DNA of 51,051 nt from Ligilactobacillus pobuzihii E100301 = KCTC 13174 (GCF_000349725.1 NZ_KB714701.1:1-51051); one strand, 5' to 3'; positions 8,391 to 17,518 are shown, numbered from the stretch's first letter. The notes: a model not told the origin generated them from the letters alone. Numbers and translations: made by a program.

Positions 8391-9526
8391 TAATTGGCTA
8401 ATTGTGCAGCACGCCGATCTAAAAAACCGCTAAAACCACGTACACCAGCTCCAATGGCTGCAGTATCAGGTGCCATTTGGTCAGAATGTAGGGAATAAGG
8501 AGAATCGACTCCTAACCAACACATTGTGCCAGGTATCTTAGATAGCCAAAAGCCAAAATCTTCGCCAGTCATTGCAGGTGCTGTCTCGATGTATGGCAAC
8601 GAGCTTGATTTAAAATACTTTATTATTTCGGCTGTTGTATTTTCATTATTTTCCACTGGGAAATATCCACCCTGATGGAGATCAATATCCACTTGACAGG
8701 CAAATGACTGAGCGATGCCTTCAGCAATCCGGCGAACTTCTTGTTGGATCGCAACGTTAACCTCTTGAGTCAATGCGCGAATAGTCCCATCCACCTGGCA
8801 CTGCCCAGCAATGACATTCCCAGTTGTTCCAGCTTCTAGGTGACCGATCGTTACAACTCCAGCCTTGACTGGATCGATCCGACGGCTAACAATTGTTTGG
8901 AGCTGTGAAACAAACTCTGCCCCACATACGACCATATCATTAGCTTGGTGTGGAAAAGCCGCATGCCCGCTTTTACCGCTAAATTTAATATGTATCTCAC
9001 ACGTCCCAGCAAACAGAGTACCTTGTCGACAACCGATTGCTCCGGCTGACAAGTCAGGATTATCATGCAAAGCATAGATCTCATCAGGTAACCAACTTCC
9101 TAAAACACCACTTTCGTAAAGTTGCTTGCCGCCACTTGCATTTTCCTCAGCTGGCTGAAAAATAAAAGTGAGTGAAACAGCTGGCTTTTTTGCGGCAAAC
9201 TTTGCTAAAATCCCTAAAGCAACCGTCATATGTAAATCGTGACCACAGGCGTGCATTTTGCCAGGATGTTTAGAAGCAAAAGAAAGTCCTGTTTTTTCCG
9301 TCACAGGCAAAGCATCAATATCTGTCCGATAGCCAATAGTATGACTAGTATCTTGGCCAACAACATGGACTAAGATCGCTGTTTTCCACGTTCTAACTTC
9401 CAAAAAATCTTGAGGCATTTGTGAAATAATCGATAATAATTTTTGTTGAGTTTCATATTCTTCCATGCCAATTTCTGGAATTTGATGTAAATCCTGATAA
9501 ATTTGGAGTAAGTTCAAATTTTGCAT
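8390..9526 (-). CDS. dapL: N-acetyldiaminopimelate deacetylase (M20 family)
   Basis: It removes acetate from N-acetyl-LL-diaminopimelate in the acetylase branch of DAP/lysine synthesis. M20 amidohydrolase signatures are visible: ACGHDLHM, QPAEENASGG (catalytic Glu region), HDNPDLSAG and the dimerisation domain GKSGHAAFPHQANDM. Its place behind dapH favours this substrate over other M20 amidohydrolases. The ATG at 9535 overlaps AAAGG; ATG 9526 is eight bases from it and gives 378 residues. A terminator separates it from dapH, so it may have its own promoter or depend on read-through. Confidence 0.85.
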   Translation of the reverse strand: MQNLNLLQIYQDLHQIPEIGMEEYETQQKLLSIISQMPQDFLEVRTWKTAILVHVVGQDTSHTIGYRTDIDALPVTEKTGLSFASKHPGKMHACGHDLHMTVALGILAKFAAKKPAVSLTFIFQPAEENASGGKQLYESGVLGSWLPDEIYALHDNPDLSAGAIGCRQGTLFAGTCEIHIKFSGKSGHAAFPHQANDMVVCGAEFVSQLQTIVSRRIDPVKAGVVTIGHLEAGTTGNVIAGQCQVDGTIRALTQEVNVAIQQEVRRIAEGIAQSFACQVDIDLHQGGYFPVENNENTTAEIIKYFKSSSLPYIETAPAMTGEDFGFWLSKIPGTMCWLGVDSPYSLHSDQMAPDTAAIGAGVRGFSGFLDRRAAQLAN

Positions 9527-9575
9527 CTTGACCATCCTTTTTATTATAAATAATTATCATTAATACTAACAAAAA

Positions 9576-9617
9576 TTCACAAAAATAGCCGAATTTTAAG
9601 CTTTAAAATTCGACTAT
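9576..9617 (-). terminator. Terminator between dapH and dapL
   Basis: A nearly perfect palindrome (AATAGTCGAATTTTAAAGC on the minus strand, then its complement) is followed by CTATTTTTGTG. The stem is long but AT-rich. It lies 15 bases after the dapH stop, so part of the transcription may end before dapL. Confidence 0.75.
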
Positions 9618-9631
9618 TAACTATTATTATT

Positions 9632-10339
9632 TTAGAGCTGTCTTAGGTCATCGACCAACTCAACTTTGGACCCATTGACATCAGCTACATCTTTAACTTT
9701 CTTTGCTGGTGTCCCTGTAACGACACTTCCTGCAGCCACATCCTTAGTAACCACTGATCCAGCACCAACTACAGCACCTTTGCCTACAGTCACACCCTCA
9801 AGTACAACTACATTGGCACCGATCAAAACATTATCTTCGATAGTTACTGGTTTAGCTGAGGCCGGCTCAACTACCCCTGCCAAAACAGTTCCTGCACCAA
9901 TATGACAATTTTGTCCAACTAATGCTCGTCCGCCTAAAACAGCACCCATATCGATCATAGTATCAGCACCGATCTCTGCACCAATATTAATTATTGCACC
10001 CATCATGATAACAGCATTATCACCGATCCGGACTTGATCACGAATGATCGCACCTGGTTCAATACGTGCATTGTATTTTTTAGGGTCAGCTAGTGGAACT
10101 CCAGTGTTTCTACCCACTGTTTCAACGTGATTTTGAGTAATTTTTGCAGTTGATTTAATAAATGCTGCAACATCTTCCCAATCTCCAAAAATGACACCAG
10201 ATTCGTCTCCTAAATATGCATCAATTTGTTCCGGAACTTTTAGCCCCTGCAAATCACCTTTTATAAAAACTTTCACTGGTGTCTTTTTTTCAGAATTCGC
10301 AATTGTTGCAATAATTTCTTGCGCGTCTAATTTAGCCAT
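9632..10339 (-). CDS. dapH: Tetrahydrodipicolinate N-acetyltransferase
   Basis: It acetylates tetrahydrodipicolinate using acetyl-CoA, committing it to DAP made by the acetylase route. An N-terminal DapH domain (residues 1-85) precedes a left-handed parallel beta helix of hexapeptide repeats ([20 protein letters not shown], then [10 protein letters not shown] and [10 protein letters not shown]). At 235 residues it matches Bacillus DapH. ATG 10345 abuts GGAGGA; ATG 10339 is six bases further and is chosen. The presence of dapH-dapL suggests meso-DAP in the cell wall or self-sufficiency for lysine. Confidence 0.92.
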   Translation of the reverse strand: MAKLDAQEIIATIANSEKKTPVKVFIKGDLQGLKVPEQIDAYLGDESGVIFGDWEDVAAFIKSTAKITQNHVETVGRNTGVPLADPKKYNARIEPGAIIRDQVRIGDNAVIMMGAIINIGAEIGADTMIDMGAVLGGRALVGQNCHIGAGTVLAGVVEPASAKPVTIEDNVLIGANVVVLEGVTVGKGAVVGAGSVVTKDVAAGSVVTGTPAKKVKDVADVNGSKVELVDDLRQL

Positions 10340-10401
10340 TCTCATTCCTCCAACTGTAAAAATACTTTTTCATACTTGAAATTAAAAAGATCTTGCCATA
10401 T

Positions 10402-10881
10402 TTACTTAGTTTTTTCAACTATCGGGGTGATCTCATATTCATTACCGATCTCATGAGCCATATGATTAACACTCTTTAATAATTCACGCCGTGTAATAAT
10501 TCCCATAAATATACCATTTTCATCGACAACAACAACAAAGTTTTCGTCAACTAGTATATGCAAGGTATCTTCTAGTTTAAAGGGAGCTTGGATGGTAAAA
10601 ACGTCTTTTTCCATCACATCAGCCACCGTCAAATTAGAGAGTTTACTAGGGTCGATCCCATTTAAACCAAGCATTGTTTCAGTGATCATTGAAAGTGACA
10701 ACAGCCCCTTAAAATGCTGCTTGCTGTCTAAAACGGGGATTTTAGCGTATCGAACTTTAGTCAAAACTAGAAATGCATGTTCTAAATTATTATTTTCTAG
10801 CACATTAGCAACTAACTCTGCGGGTATCATAAGTTTATCTTTACGCTGCTCCATTAGTTGTTCAACAGCTTTCGCTATCAT
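10402..10881 (-). CDS. cbpB: CBS-domain protein, likely c-di-AMP receptor (CbpB/DarB family)
   Basis: This 159-residue protein consists of two CBS motifs (about residues 15-75 and 85-145) forming one Bateman module, with little else. Length, sequence style and position before dapH match Bacillus YkuL (DarB) and Listeria CbpB, which bind c-di-AMP and, when free of it, activate Rel. That function is known for the family, not shown here. AAGGAGGT precedes the ATG. The c-di-AMP synthase gene is encoded elsewhere in this window (29131-29973). Confidence 0.8.
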   Translation of the reverse strand: MIAKAVEQLMEQRKDKLMIPAELVANVLENNNLEHAFLVLTKVRYAKIPVLDSKQHFKGLLSLSMITETMLGLNGIDPSKLSNLTVADVMEKDVFTIQAPFKLEDTLHILVDENFVVVVDENGIFMGIITRRELLKSVNHMAHEIGNEYEITPIVEKTK

Positions 10882-10985
10882 TCAAATTACCTCCTTGAAT
10901 TACGACCGCTATATATATTCTATTAAACTCAGCTCAAATTACAACAAATAACCAACTAACTTGAGTAAAACTTCAAAAAAGATCA

Positions 10986-11025
10986 TAAAAAAAGCTCCAA
11001 TTTGCTATTTCGCAAAATTGGAGCT
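10986..11025 (-). terminator. Terminator after pgi
   Basis: Arms AGCTCCAATTTGC and GCAAAATTGGAGCT form a 13-pair stem, followed on the minus strand by TTTTTTTATG. It ends pgi transcription 12 bases after the stop codon. Confidence 0.93.
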
Positions 11026-11037
11026 AGACTTAACTGT

Positions 11038-12387
11038 TTATTTCAAACGGTCATTTAATTTCTTTGTTAATTCTTCATAGCCAGGACGACCTAATAAAGC
11101 AAACATATTCTGCTTGTACGCTTCGACACCAGGCTGATTAAACGGATTGATACCATTCAAATAACCAGAAACAGCAACTGCAGCTTCAAAGAAGTAAATC
11201 ATATAACCCAAGGTATATTCTGTTTGATCAGGAATATCAACGATCATGTTTGGCACGTTACCATCAGTATGGGCTAATACCACACCTTGCATAGCCTTGC
11301 CGTTCACATAATTCATTGTTTTACCGCTAAGATATTCCAAACCATCCAGATTTTCTTCATCTGCCGGAATCTTAGTGTCTGTTTGTGGTTGATCGACTCT
11401 GATAACTGTTTCCATCAAATTACGCCGACCTTCTTGGATATATTGTCCAAGGGAATGCAAATCAGTTGAAAAGTTGGCTGAAGAAGGATAGATACCCTTT
11501 TCGTCTTTGCCTTCAGATTCACCCATTAACTGTTTCCACCATTCTGAGAAATACTGCAATGATGGCTCATAGTTTTCAAGGATCTCAGTTGTGTAGCCTT
11601 TACGGTATAAAATATTACGCAAAGCCGCATACTGATATGCTTCATTTTTAGTTAAATCAGCATCGGAATACTCCTTACGAGCATCAGCTGCACCTTGCAT
11701 TAATTTATCAATATCTGCACCAGATGCTGCAATTGGTAATAGGCCAACTGGTGTTAGAACAGAAAAACGTCCACCAACATCATCAGGAATGACAAATGAT
11801 TCGTAACCGGCTGCATCAGCTTCTGTCTTCAAAGCACCACGTTCACGATCTGTAGTAGCATAGATTCGTTCTGTTGCACCCTGCACACCGTATTTCTTGA
11901 TCAATTTTTCCTTAAAGACGCGGAACGCAATTGAAGGTTCAGTGGTTGTTCCCGACTTGGAAATTACATTGACAGAAAAGTCTCGGTCACCGATCAGAGC
12001 AACTAATTGTTTTAAATAAGAGCCTGAGATAGAATTACCAGCGAAAAAGATCTGTGGAGCATTTCTAGTTTCAACAGGAAGTAAATTAAAGAACGAGTCG
12101 TGTAAAAATTCGATTGCTGCACGTGCACCTAAATACGAGCCACCGATCCCGATCACAACTAAAACCTCTGAATCAGATTGAATCTTTTGAGCGGCTTTTT
12201 TGATACGTTCAAATTCATCTTTATCAAAATCCTGAGGTAGGTCTAGGAAACCTCTAAAATCATTACCCGCACCTGTTCCATCACGTAATTCTTTGTCAGC
12301 AGCAGACACTAAAGCCTGCATTTCCCCCAATTCATTTTCATGAACAAATTTTTCTAAATTAGAGCTGTCAAATGAAATATGAGCCAT
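11038..12387 (-). CDS. pgi: Glucose-6-phosphate isomerase
   Basis: It interconverts glucose 6-phosphate and fructose 6-phosphate in glycolysis. The 449-residue protein has the short Gram-positive PGI form with two SIS domains. [17 protein letters not shown] is the sugar-phosphate loop, [14 protein letters not shown] carries the phosphate-binding SGTT, and [14 protein letters not shown] and the active-site region [10 protein letters not shown] are present. AAGGAGATTTCAAA lies before the ATG. It is monocistronic with its own terminator; a TATAAT box is visible upstream at 12426-12431 (minus strand). Confidence 0.96.
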   Translation of the reverse strand: MAHISFDSSNLEKFVHENELGEMQALVSAADKELRDGTGAGNDFRGFLDLPQDFDKDEFERIKKAAQKIQSDSEVLVVIGIGGSYLGARAAIEFLHDSFFNLLPVETRNAPQIFFAGNSISGSYLKQLVALIGDRDFSVNVISKSGTTTEPSIAFRVFKEKLIKKYGVQGATERIYATTDRERGALKTEADAAGYESFVIPDDVGGRFSVLTPVGLLPIAASGADIDKLMQGAADARKEYSDADLTKNEAYQYAALRNILYRKGYTTEILENYEPSLQYFSEWWKQLMGESEGKDEKGIYPSSANFSTDLHSLGQYIQEGRRNLMETVIRVDQPQTDTKIPADEENLDGLEYLSGKTMNYVNGKAMQGVVLAHTDGNVPNMIVDIPDQTEYTLGYMIYFFEAAVAVSGYLNGINPFNQPGVEAYKQNMFALLGRPGYEELTKKLNDRLK

Positions 12388-12510
12388 TTTGAAATCTCCT
12401 TACTTTTGATATTGTTTACTTTTTCATTATACATCACTTACACATATTTTAAAGTAAAAAACCGATAAACCGTGATTTTTCCTTGCAAGCACTTAAATTA
12501 AATTACCTCA

Positions 12511-14739
12511 TCATTCAGAAGACTTAATTTTGCTAACAGCTGAAGAACTATTACTTGAATTCTTGTTTTCTTGAGCTGACTTCTCACGATTTTTTTGAAT
12601 CCTTTTCTTAGCACTCGAAACATTAGCATCATTGTCATCCGTCTTTTCTAATTCTGGCGCATCAGAATCATAATCGTTAATAGTAGTTTTATCATCGTTT
12701 TTCGACCACAGACTATTGGAACGATCACGCATTTTCTTTTCAGTTTGGATCAATTTGTCAAAATCGTTCTGATAATCGTATTGCTTTGGGTCAACTGGTT
12801 TAAAGCCATTTGGTACATAAAAACGCAACAAATTTTTATTATTAAGTGAATCAGATAAACCTAATTGACGTGTAACTCGTGCTGACTCTTCTTTTACTTT
12901 CTTTTTTTCATCTGCAGAAGGATGTGTTACAACAGCCCCCGTACCATTTTCATAAATAGTATTTCCGACCACAGTATGTTTTGGCGTAACAAAATTGTCG
13001 TTCCTAAAAGCAACCGTTTGATCATGTTCAGGCGAAAATAGATCTGTTCCAAATTGTACATACTTGCTGGTATCTATACCTGCTAGATGTAAAAGTGTCG
13101 GTAAGACATCGATCTCACCACCAAATTGCTTTTGAACCCCACCATCGTGTTTACCAGGAACATGGATCATAAATGGTACACGCTGTAATTGTGCATTATC
13201 ATAATCGCTCCAGGTTGAAGAAGATTTGCCTAATAATTGAGCCAACTTAACATTGCGAGTATCAGAGATCCCGTAATGATCACCATACAAAACGATCATA
13301 GAATTATCATATAAGCCTGATTTTTTCAAATAATCAAAGAATTCTTTAACCGCTTGATCCAAATAATGTGCAGTGACGAAATAATTATTGATTGAATTAT
13401 CTGACGTATCAGCAGCTGGGAAATCTGTATTTTCTTTATCTAAATTATACGGAAAATGGTTAGAAACCGTAATAAATTTAGCATAAAATGGCTGTTGCAT
13501 TCGTTCTAAATACTTAACTGAATCATGAAATAACAACTTATCCTTTAAGCCATATTCGCTCAAATTGTTAGAATCCTGGTTAAAGTAGCTAGCATCAAAG
13601 AAGTTTTGGTAACCCATATTCGGATAAACACTGTTGCGATTCCAAAATGAACCATTATTTCCATGGAACACTGCTGAAGAATAACCACCCTCTTGATTTA
13701 AAATAGATGGAGCTGCTTGGAAAGTATTATCTGTACCCAAAGCAGAAAAAAGCGATCCTTGAGGCAGACCGTATGTACTAGTTTCTAACATATTTTCTGC
13801 ATCTGAAGTTTTTCCCTGACCAACCTGGTGAAAAAAGTTTTCAAAGCTATACATATCTTTGCTGTTATATAAATCATTTAAGAACGGTGTTACTTCTTTT
13901 CCGTCTAATTTATAATTGATCAAAAATTGTTGAAAACTTTCTAAATGGATCACGATAATATTCTTATTTTTAGCTGCACCAAACATTTTCGGATCTGGTT
14001 TAGCATGATGTTTTGAAGTATACTGCAGGATTTTATTGAGGTCAGCCCCATCAGCTCGGCTTCTAGCTTGGTTATTCTTGGCAGTTTTTAAACCATCATA
14101 GACTGTAAAAGTATCGATACCCAAATATTTGACCAAATAATTACGGTCAAAAGTTCGCGTCAATAATTGCGGCCGGTCGATCTCACCTAACACAATATTA
14201 AACATCAGTGAAAAAATGGCAAATGAAGTAACCGCAACGGCAGATCTTTTTTTGAGTGGTCGCTTGTCAAGTTTGATAAACTTAGTCAGCAATCCTATCA
14301 AAACCAAAATCACATCGCCCACAATAATAATGTCTTGCGGTTTGACAAGTGCAAATGAACTTCCGCTCAAGCCCTGTGAAACAGCCGAATAGCCAAAAAT
14401 AACGTTCATTGTCATAAAATCAGTAAATTCACGATAATAGATAACGCTAAAAAGAAGTAAAGCAGTATTGGCAATATATATCAACATCATCGTGATATAT
14501 GCGGGCAAAGTTCGCTTGATATATAAACCGATACTAAATAATAAAAGTGTAGTAGCAAAAGGATTGATCAACATAACTAAGTATTGATAAACACCTTTGA
14601 CCCCTAAATGAAAGTCAATCAAATAAACCAGGATAGTTTTGATCCAAAACAATGCGATCAGTAAACACAAAAAACCGATCCTCGTATTGATAAACTCACG
14701 AATTCTTTTTAAATTCAAATCAGATCGAAATCCTTTCAA
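12511..14739 (-). CDS. ltaS: Lipoteichoic acid synthase (LtaS family)
   Basis: It polymerises glycerol phosphate from phosphatidylglycerol onto a glycolipid anchor to form lipoteichoic acid. Five transmembrane helices occupy residues 20-190. An extracellular sulfatase-fold domain follows, with the catalytic Thr in GQGKTSDAEN near residue 310 and metal-binding motifs HLESFQ, FHGNNGSFWNR and YGDHYG. A hydrophilic tail of about 75 Ser/Asn/Lys-rich residues extends beyond the enzyme domain. The first codon is TTG with a weak site upstream. A second TTG seven codons in has AAAGGA upstream, so the exact start is uncertain. Confidence 0.92.
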   Translation of the reverse strand: MKGFRSDLNLKRIREFINTRIGFLCLLIALFWIKTILVYLIDFHLGVKGVYQYLVMLINPFATTLLLFSIGLYIKRTLPAYITMMLIYIANTALLLFSVIYYREFTDFMTMNVIFGYSAVSQGLSGSSFALVKPQDIIIVGDVILVLIGLLTKFIKLDKRPLKKRSAVAVTSFAIFSLMFNIVLGEIDRPQLLTRTFDRNYLVKYLGIDTFTVYDGLKTAKNNQARSRADGADLNKILQYTSKHHAKPDPKMFGAAKNKNIIVIHLESFQQFLINYKLDGKEVTPFLNDLYNSKDMYSFENFFHQVGQGKTSDAENMLETSTYGLPQGSLFSALGTDNTFQAAPSILNQEGGYSSAVFHGNNGSFWNRNSVYPNMGYQNFFDASYFNQDSNNLSEYGLKDKLLFHDSVKYLERMQQPFYAKFITVSNHFPYNLDKENTDFPAADTSDNSINNYFVTAHYLDQAVKEFFDYLKKSGLYDNSMIVLYGDHYGISDTRNVKLAQLLGKSSSTWSDYDNAQLQRVPFMIHVPGKHDGGVQKQFGGEIDVLPTLLHLAGIDTSKYVQFGTDLFSPEHDQTVAFRNDNFVTPKHTVVGNTIYENGTGAVVTHPSADEKKKVKEESARVTRQLGLSDSLNNKNLLRFYVPNGFKPVDPKQYDYQNDFDKLIQTEKKMRDRSNSLWSKNDDKTTINDYDSDAPELEKTDDNDANVSSAKKRIQKNREKSAQENKNSSNSSSAVSKIKSSE

Positions 14740-14764
14740 AATCTCAAGATATATACCCTAATAG

Positions 14765-14792
14765 TCTATACTATTTTTCAACTTACCGTCAA
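14765..14792 (-). promoter_or_regulatory. ltaS promoter
   Basis: On the minus strand TTGACG (14792-14787) is followed after 16 bases by TATAGA (14770-14765), about 25 bases before the ltaS start. The fit to a SigA promoter is good. Confidence 0.55.
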
Positions 14793-14825
14793 TTTTACCT
14801 ACTGAAATTAGCAAAGATTTAAGGC

Positions 14826-14867
14826 TTAAAAAAAAGAGGCTGGGACAAAACAATATTCCAGTCTCTT
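14826..14867 (-). terminator. Distal terminator downstream of ssrA
   Basis: AAGAGGCTGGGA and TTCCAGTCTCTT (14834-14845, 14856-14867) form a stem followed on the minus strand by a run of eight T. Its loop-side sequence GGGACAAAAC is the end motif of the dispersed repeat, so in this copy the repeat end itself has become a terminator. Confidence 0.75.
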
Positions 14868-15000
14868 CTTTTGCTAAAAATAATCAAATTGTCGCTTGTA
14901 ATTTTTATAGCATAAACGCGTTTCAAAAGTCTGAATCCTCAATGTAATGCCATTTACGCCATTACATACCGGCTTCAAAACGACTTTTATCTCGCTCTCT
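14831..15000 (+). repeat. Dispersed hairpin repeat, copy C (divergent)
   Basis: It begins AAAAAGAGGCTGGGACAAAAC and ends TTTTATCTCGCTCTC, matching both ends of the family. The right half (CGCGTTTCAAAAGTCTGAATC then CCGGCTTCAAAACGACTTTT) matches hairpin II flanks, with a short inner stem TGTAATGCC/GGCGTAAAT-like. The GGGCCGTCGAT hairpin I is absent. It lies between ssrA and ltaS, the only copy not at a convergent junction. Confidence 0.65.
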
Positions 15001-15004
15001 AAAA

Positions 15005-15036
15005 AAAAGAAGCTTCGAATTTTTCGAAACTTCTCT
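15005..15036 (-). terminator. Terminator directly after tmRNA
   Basis: On the minus strand AGAAGTTTCGAAAAATTCG folds with the following GAAGCTTCT and is followed by TTTTTTT. It begins five bases after the tmRNA 3' end. Confidence 0.9.
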
Positions 15037-15040
15037 GAAG

Positions 15041-15407
15041 TGGAGATGGCGGGGGTCGAACCCGCGTCCAAGCATATCGCCGCTTAAACATCTACGTTCA
15101 TATTCATGCTATTTAAATCTCGCTCTTAGTCACGCCGCATGTCAGGGCAAAGCACTAACAGCCAACCTGATCATCTCTTTCTTACATTACAGGTGGAAAC
15201 ATAAGACGTAGCCTACTTATTATAGGACCCGGAGATCGGTACATAGGCGATACCGGCCGGATCTACGTTAAAGCTGACTAGGCAGCTAAAGCGTAAGAGT
15301 TATTGTTATTTTTTGCAGTTATATTTTAACTGAGCGTTTTATGGTAGTCGCAACCTACCAAACGCAATTTAAGCTCGACCTATACCTGTCGAATCCAAAA
15401 CATCCCC
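15041..15407 (-). ncRNA. ssrA: Transfer-messenger RNA (tmRNA)
   Basis: This RNA rescues stalled ribosomes and tags the nascent peptide for proteolysis. The 5' end GGGGATGTTTTGGATTCGAC pairs with the 3' end CATCTCCA. The T arm GGGTTCGACCCCCGCC and an encoded CCA are present. The internal reading frame (resume codon GCA at 15316-15314, TAG ending at 15278) encodes AKNNNNSYALAA, a tag of the type known from lactobacilli. Length is 367 bases. Its partner SmpB is encoded at 37059-37523 and RNase R next to it. Confidence 0.97.
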
Positions 15408-15471
15408 ATAACTTACATACTAAGTATAGCATAGCATTGTCAGCAGGTAAAATTTAAAGTCTGGCTAAATT

Positions 15472-15651
15472 TTACCATTTACCTGGATTCCAGATCCGCC
15501 CGTCTAATTCTCCTTCTGTCTGTGACAAACGCTGGTCTTGCTTTAGCACTAATTGTTTCACTTGCTGCAAAAAAGCTCGTTCTTCATATTGAGTAAAAGA
15601 AGCAAGTAACTCATCACAACGTGAAAGTATCCATTCACTATCACTACTCAT
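15472..15651 (-). CDS. Small hypothetical protein, 59 residues
   Basis: The ATG overlaps the stop codon of the oxidoreductase gene (ATGA, 15651-15648), which strongly suggests translational coupling. The product begins MSSDSEWILSRCDELLA and ends ELDGRIWNPGKW. It is soluble, with a predicted helical Gln/Leu-rich centre (residues 20-45) and a tryptophan-rich end, and no known motif. It would be the last gene of the rnhA-oxidoreductase unit, before ssrA. The upstream gene also ends in a charged helical tail, so a joint role is possible but unproven. Confidence 0.6.
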   Translation of the reverse strand: MSSDSEWILSRCDELLASFTQYEERAFLQQVKQLVLKQDQRLSQTEGELDGRIWNPGKW

Positions 15652-16343
15652 ACGTCACCTTCCTCAACACTTTTGATCATTGAAATTTCATCTTTGATCT
15701 CATCCAAACGCTCGCTACGATCACTAATTTGCTGACTGATCAGATTTAACAATTGACGCTCGTTATCATTTTTAGTAGAAGCTAATCGTCCCAAACGTTC
15801 CATAAACCATTTTTCTTGATCACTAAAAGAGTAATCTTTCGGTAATTCTAAGTACTTCAAATAGTCGATCAATAGCTTTTGATGTTCTTTGTCCGTTTGA
15901 TATTCAAATTGCGAAATCAAAAAATATGGCATCATTTGCATATCCAAATTATCGGCTAAAGCTACAAATGGACGCAATAGTTCACTAAGTGAATATTTTT
16001 GCTTTTTACCTAAAGCAAATTCTCGTTCAGGACGCCCAGTTGACACTACTAACCCTAATTCTTTATTATGCAATTTTTCTTTATAAGGCGTGATCAAACA
16101 ATCAGCAAACCACTGATGCAATACAGCAGGAGCGCTATACCAATATAAGGGGAACTGAAAAATTATTCTCTCAGCGGCCAAAACATCTTTCATCTCTGAT
16201 CGTGGAACAAAACCTGGGGTTATATCATTAGACAAAACACGCCGTTTTATATTATCTTCTGTTCCTGCTACTGCCTGTTTTAAAAAAGCCTGTGTCCCAG
16301 AATCAGCCTCTTTCGGATGTGCAACTAAAATCAATGTTTTCAC
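15648..16343 (-). CDS. NAD(P)H-dependent oxidoreductase, flavodoxin-2 fold
   Basis: This 231-residue flavoprotein of the NQO/KefF/MdaB group has the N-terminal FMN/FAD phosphate-binding strand LILVAHPKEADSGTQAF, the mid-region FQFPLYWYSAPAVLHQWFADCL and the loop VVSTGRPE. Such enzymes reduce quinones or azo compounds; the substrate is unknown. The last 45 residues (ERLGRLASTKNDNERQ onward) form a charged extension not needed by the core fold. It starts at GTG with GGAGG nine bases upstream. It is followed with a 4-base overlap by the 59-residue gene. Confidence 0.8.
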   Translation of the reverse strand: MKTLILVAHPKEADSGTQAFLKQAVAGTEDNIKRRVLSNDITPGFVPRSEMKDVLAAERIIFQFPLYWYSAPAVLHQWFADCLITPYKEKLHNKELGLVVSTGRPEREFALGKKQKYSLSELLRPFVALADNLDMQMMPYFLISQFEYQTDKEHQKLLIDYLKYLELPKDYSFSDQEKWFMERLGRLASTKNDNERQLLNLISQQISDRSERLDEIKDEISMIKSVEEGDV

Positions 16344-16361
16344 GACCTCGATCCTCCTCTT

Positions 16362-17066
16362 TTACATTTTATCCATCGTATCATTTAATAACTGATCAAC
16401 CAATATATTGCCTGCATTTTTAGCATGTCCTTTAGTCCACTGAAACTCTAAGTGTGTGAAATATGGCAATAATTTACTGATTTCTTGCCATAGTTCTTTA
16501 TTAGCAACTGGTGTTTGACTAGCAGTTTTCCAACCTCTTTTTTTCCAACCAGTGATCCAATGTTTGGTAATGGCATCCAGCACATACTTAGAATCTAATG
16601 TCGCAACTATTTGTTCATTTTGCCAGCCCTGACGTCCGATAAACTTCAATGCTTTTAGTAAAGCCATAATTTCCATTTTGTTATTGGTACTGCCATACTC
16701 TCCATTTGTAGCTGTATATTTTTTGCCATCTTTAACCGCACAAAAAGCCCACGCGGCACGATCATCTTGTTTAACATGTTGCCCTTTTTTATTTCCATGA
16801 TTACGCGAACCACCATCAGTCCATAATTTGATTACGTGTGGATTTATTTTAGTAACTTCTTTTTTAGGAACCTGTGTTTTCTTTGATGACGTTTTACCAC
16901 CATCTTGCAACCACCGCAGTGCTTCTGCCTGTGTTTTAAAGCTCTTGTATTTTGCCCCCGCATAACCACTGACCTGACGTTGACATTCTGGCCAACTCGT
17001 AAATATTCCGATTTTTTTACCTTTGGCGACCGCATAAAACTTAGTAGAGATAACCTTCAACTCCAA
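16362..17066 (-). CDS. rnhA: Ribonuclease HI with N-terminal RNA-DNA-hybrid-binding domain
   Basis: It degrades RNA in RNA-DNA hybrids. The N-terminal hybrid-binding (viroplasmin-like) domain spans KFYAVAKGKKIGIFTSWPEC to about residue 50. A linker of Lys/Thr follows, then the catalytic domain with the four acidic residues: Asp in LWTDGGSRN, Glu in NKMEIMALL, Asp in ATLDSKYV and Asp in ILVDQLL. The annotated first codon is TTG without a clear ribosome-binding site. The domain normally begins just before KFYAV, so the start may be a few codons later. Confidence 0.9.
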   Translation of the reverse strand: MELKVISTKFYAVAKGKKIGIFTSWPECQRQVSGYAGAKYKSFKTQAEALRWLQDGGKTSSKKTQVPKKEVTKINPHVIKLWTDGGSRNHGNKKGQHVKQDDRAAWAFCAVKDGKKYTATNGEYGSTNNKMEIMALLKALKFIGRQGWQNEQIVATLDSKYVLDAITKHWITGWKKRGWKTASQTPVANKELWQEISKLLPYFTHLEFQWTKGHAKNAGNILVDQLLNDTMDKM

Positions 17067-17118
17067 TCATATGTGAACTTGATCAATTAATTCTAAACTA
17101 TCTAGAAATGAAAATAAA

Positions 17119-17160
17119 GAAAAAACCGTTCAATTAACTGTTTAATACAGAAATGAACGG
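17119..17160 (-). terminator. Terminator after the ArsR-family gene
   Basis: CCGTTCA and TGAACGG close an extended hairpin (17126-17160) with an inner ACTGT/ACAG stem, followed on the minus strand by TTTTTTC. It separates the regulator gene from rnhA. Confidence 0.85.
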
Positions 17161-17176
17161 CTTTAAATAATTGTAG

Positions 17177-17518
17177 TCACTTACTGTCCCCCACTTCGAT
17201 CCGCAAGTCATGGATCACATCTTCTAACTGAGTTAACGGTTCAGAAAGGGTCAAGTAATATAAGCTTTGTAAACCATTTTTACGAAAGGCAACCAGACCT
17301 GCTTCGCGTAAAATTTTCAAATGATGAGAAACTGCCGGTTGCGTAATTGACATTTCTTCTGTTATATCTGTCACGGTTAAACCTTCAGATAAATGGTTGC
17401 ACAACAAAACAATGATTTTTTGCCTATTACGATCTGCAAGTGCATTAACGACTTCAAAATCATCAATAAAATTTTCAATAGCTCTGCTTTGTGATGCTGT
17501 TAATTGAGCTGTTGGCAT
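17177..17518 (-). CDS. ArsR-family winged-helix transcriptional regulator
   Basis: This 113-residue DNA-binding protein has the winged-helix region LADRNRQKIIVLLCNHLSEG then VTDITEEMSITQPAVSHHLK (recognition helix) and ILREAGLVAFRKNGLQSLYYL (wing). The metal-binding ELCVCDL motif of ArsR/SmtB sensors is absent and only one Cys is present, so it probably does not sense metals in the classical way. A longer frame opens at 17590, but AAAGGAGTG eight bases before ATG 17518 fixes this start. The TrhA-like gene lies upstream on the same strand, and the regulator's target is unknown. Confidence 0.85.
   Translation of the reverse strand: MPTAQLTASQSRAIENFIDDFEVVNALADRNRQKIIVLLCNHLSEGLTVTDITEEMSITQPAVSHHLKILREAGLVAFRKNGLQSLYYLTLSEPLTQLEDVIHDLRIEVGDSK

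Noticed and set aside
14874-15071. 65-codon frame on the minus strand
   Set aside because: It overlaps the tmRNA 3' end, its terminator and repeat copy C, has no ribosome-binding site, and reads through hairpin sequence.
16844-17035. Frames inside rnhA and many similar ones inside yebC, gap, fba, pgk and others
   Set aside because: Shadow frames in strongly coding regions, without ribosome-binding sites.
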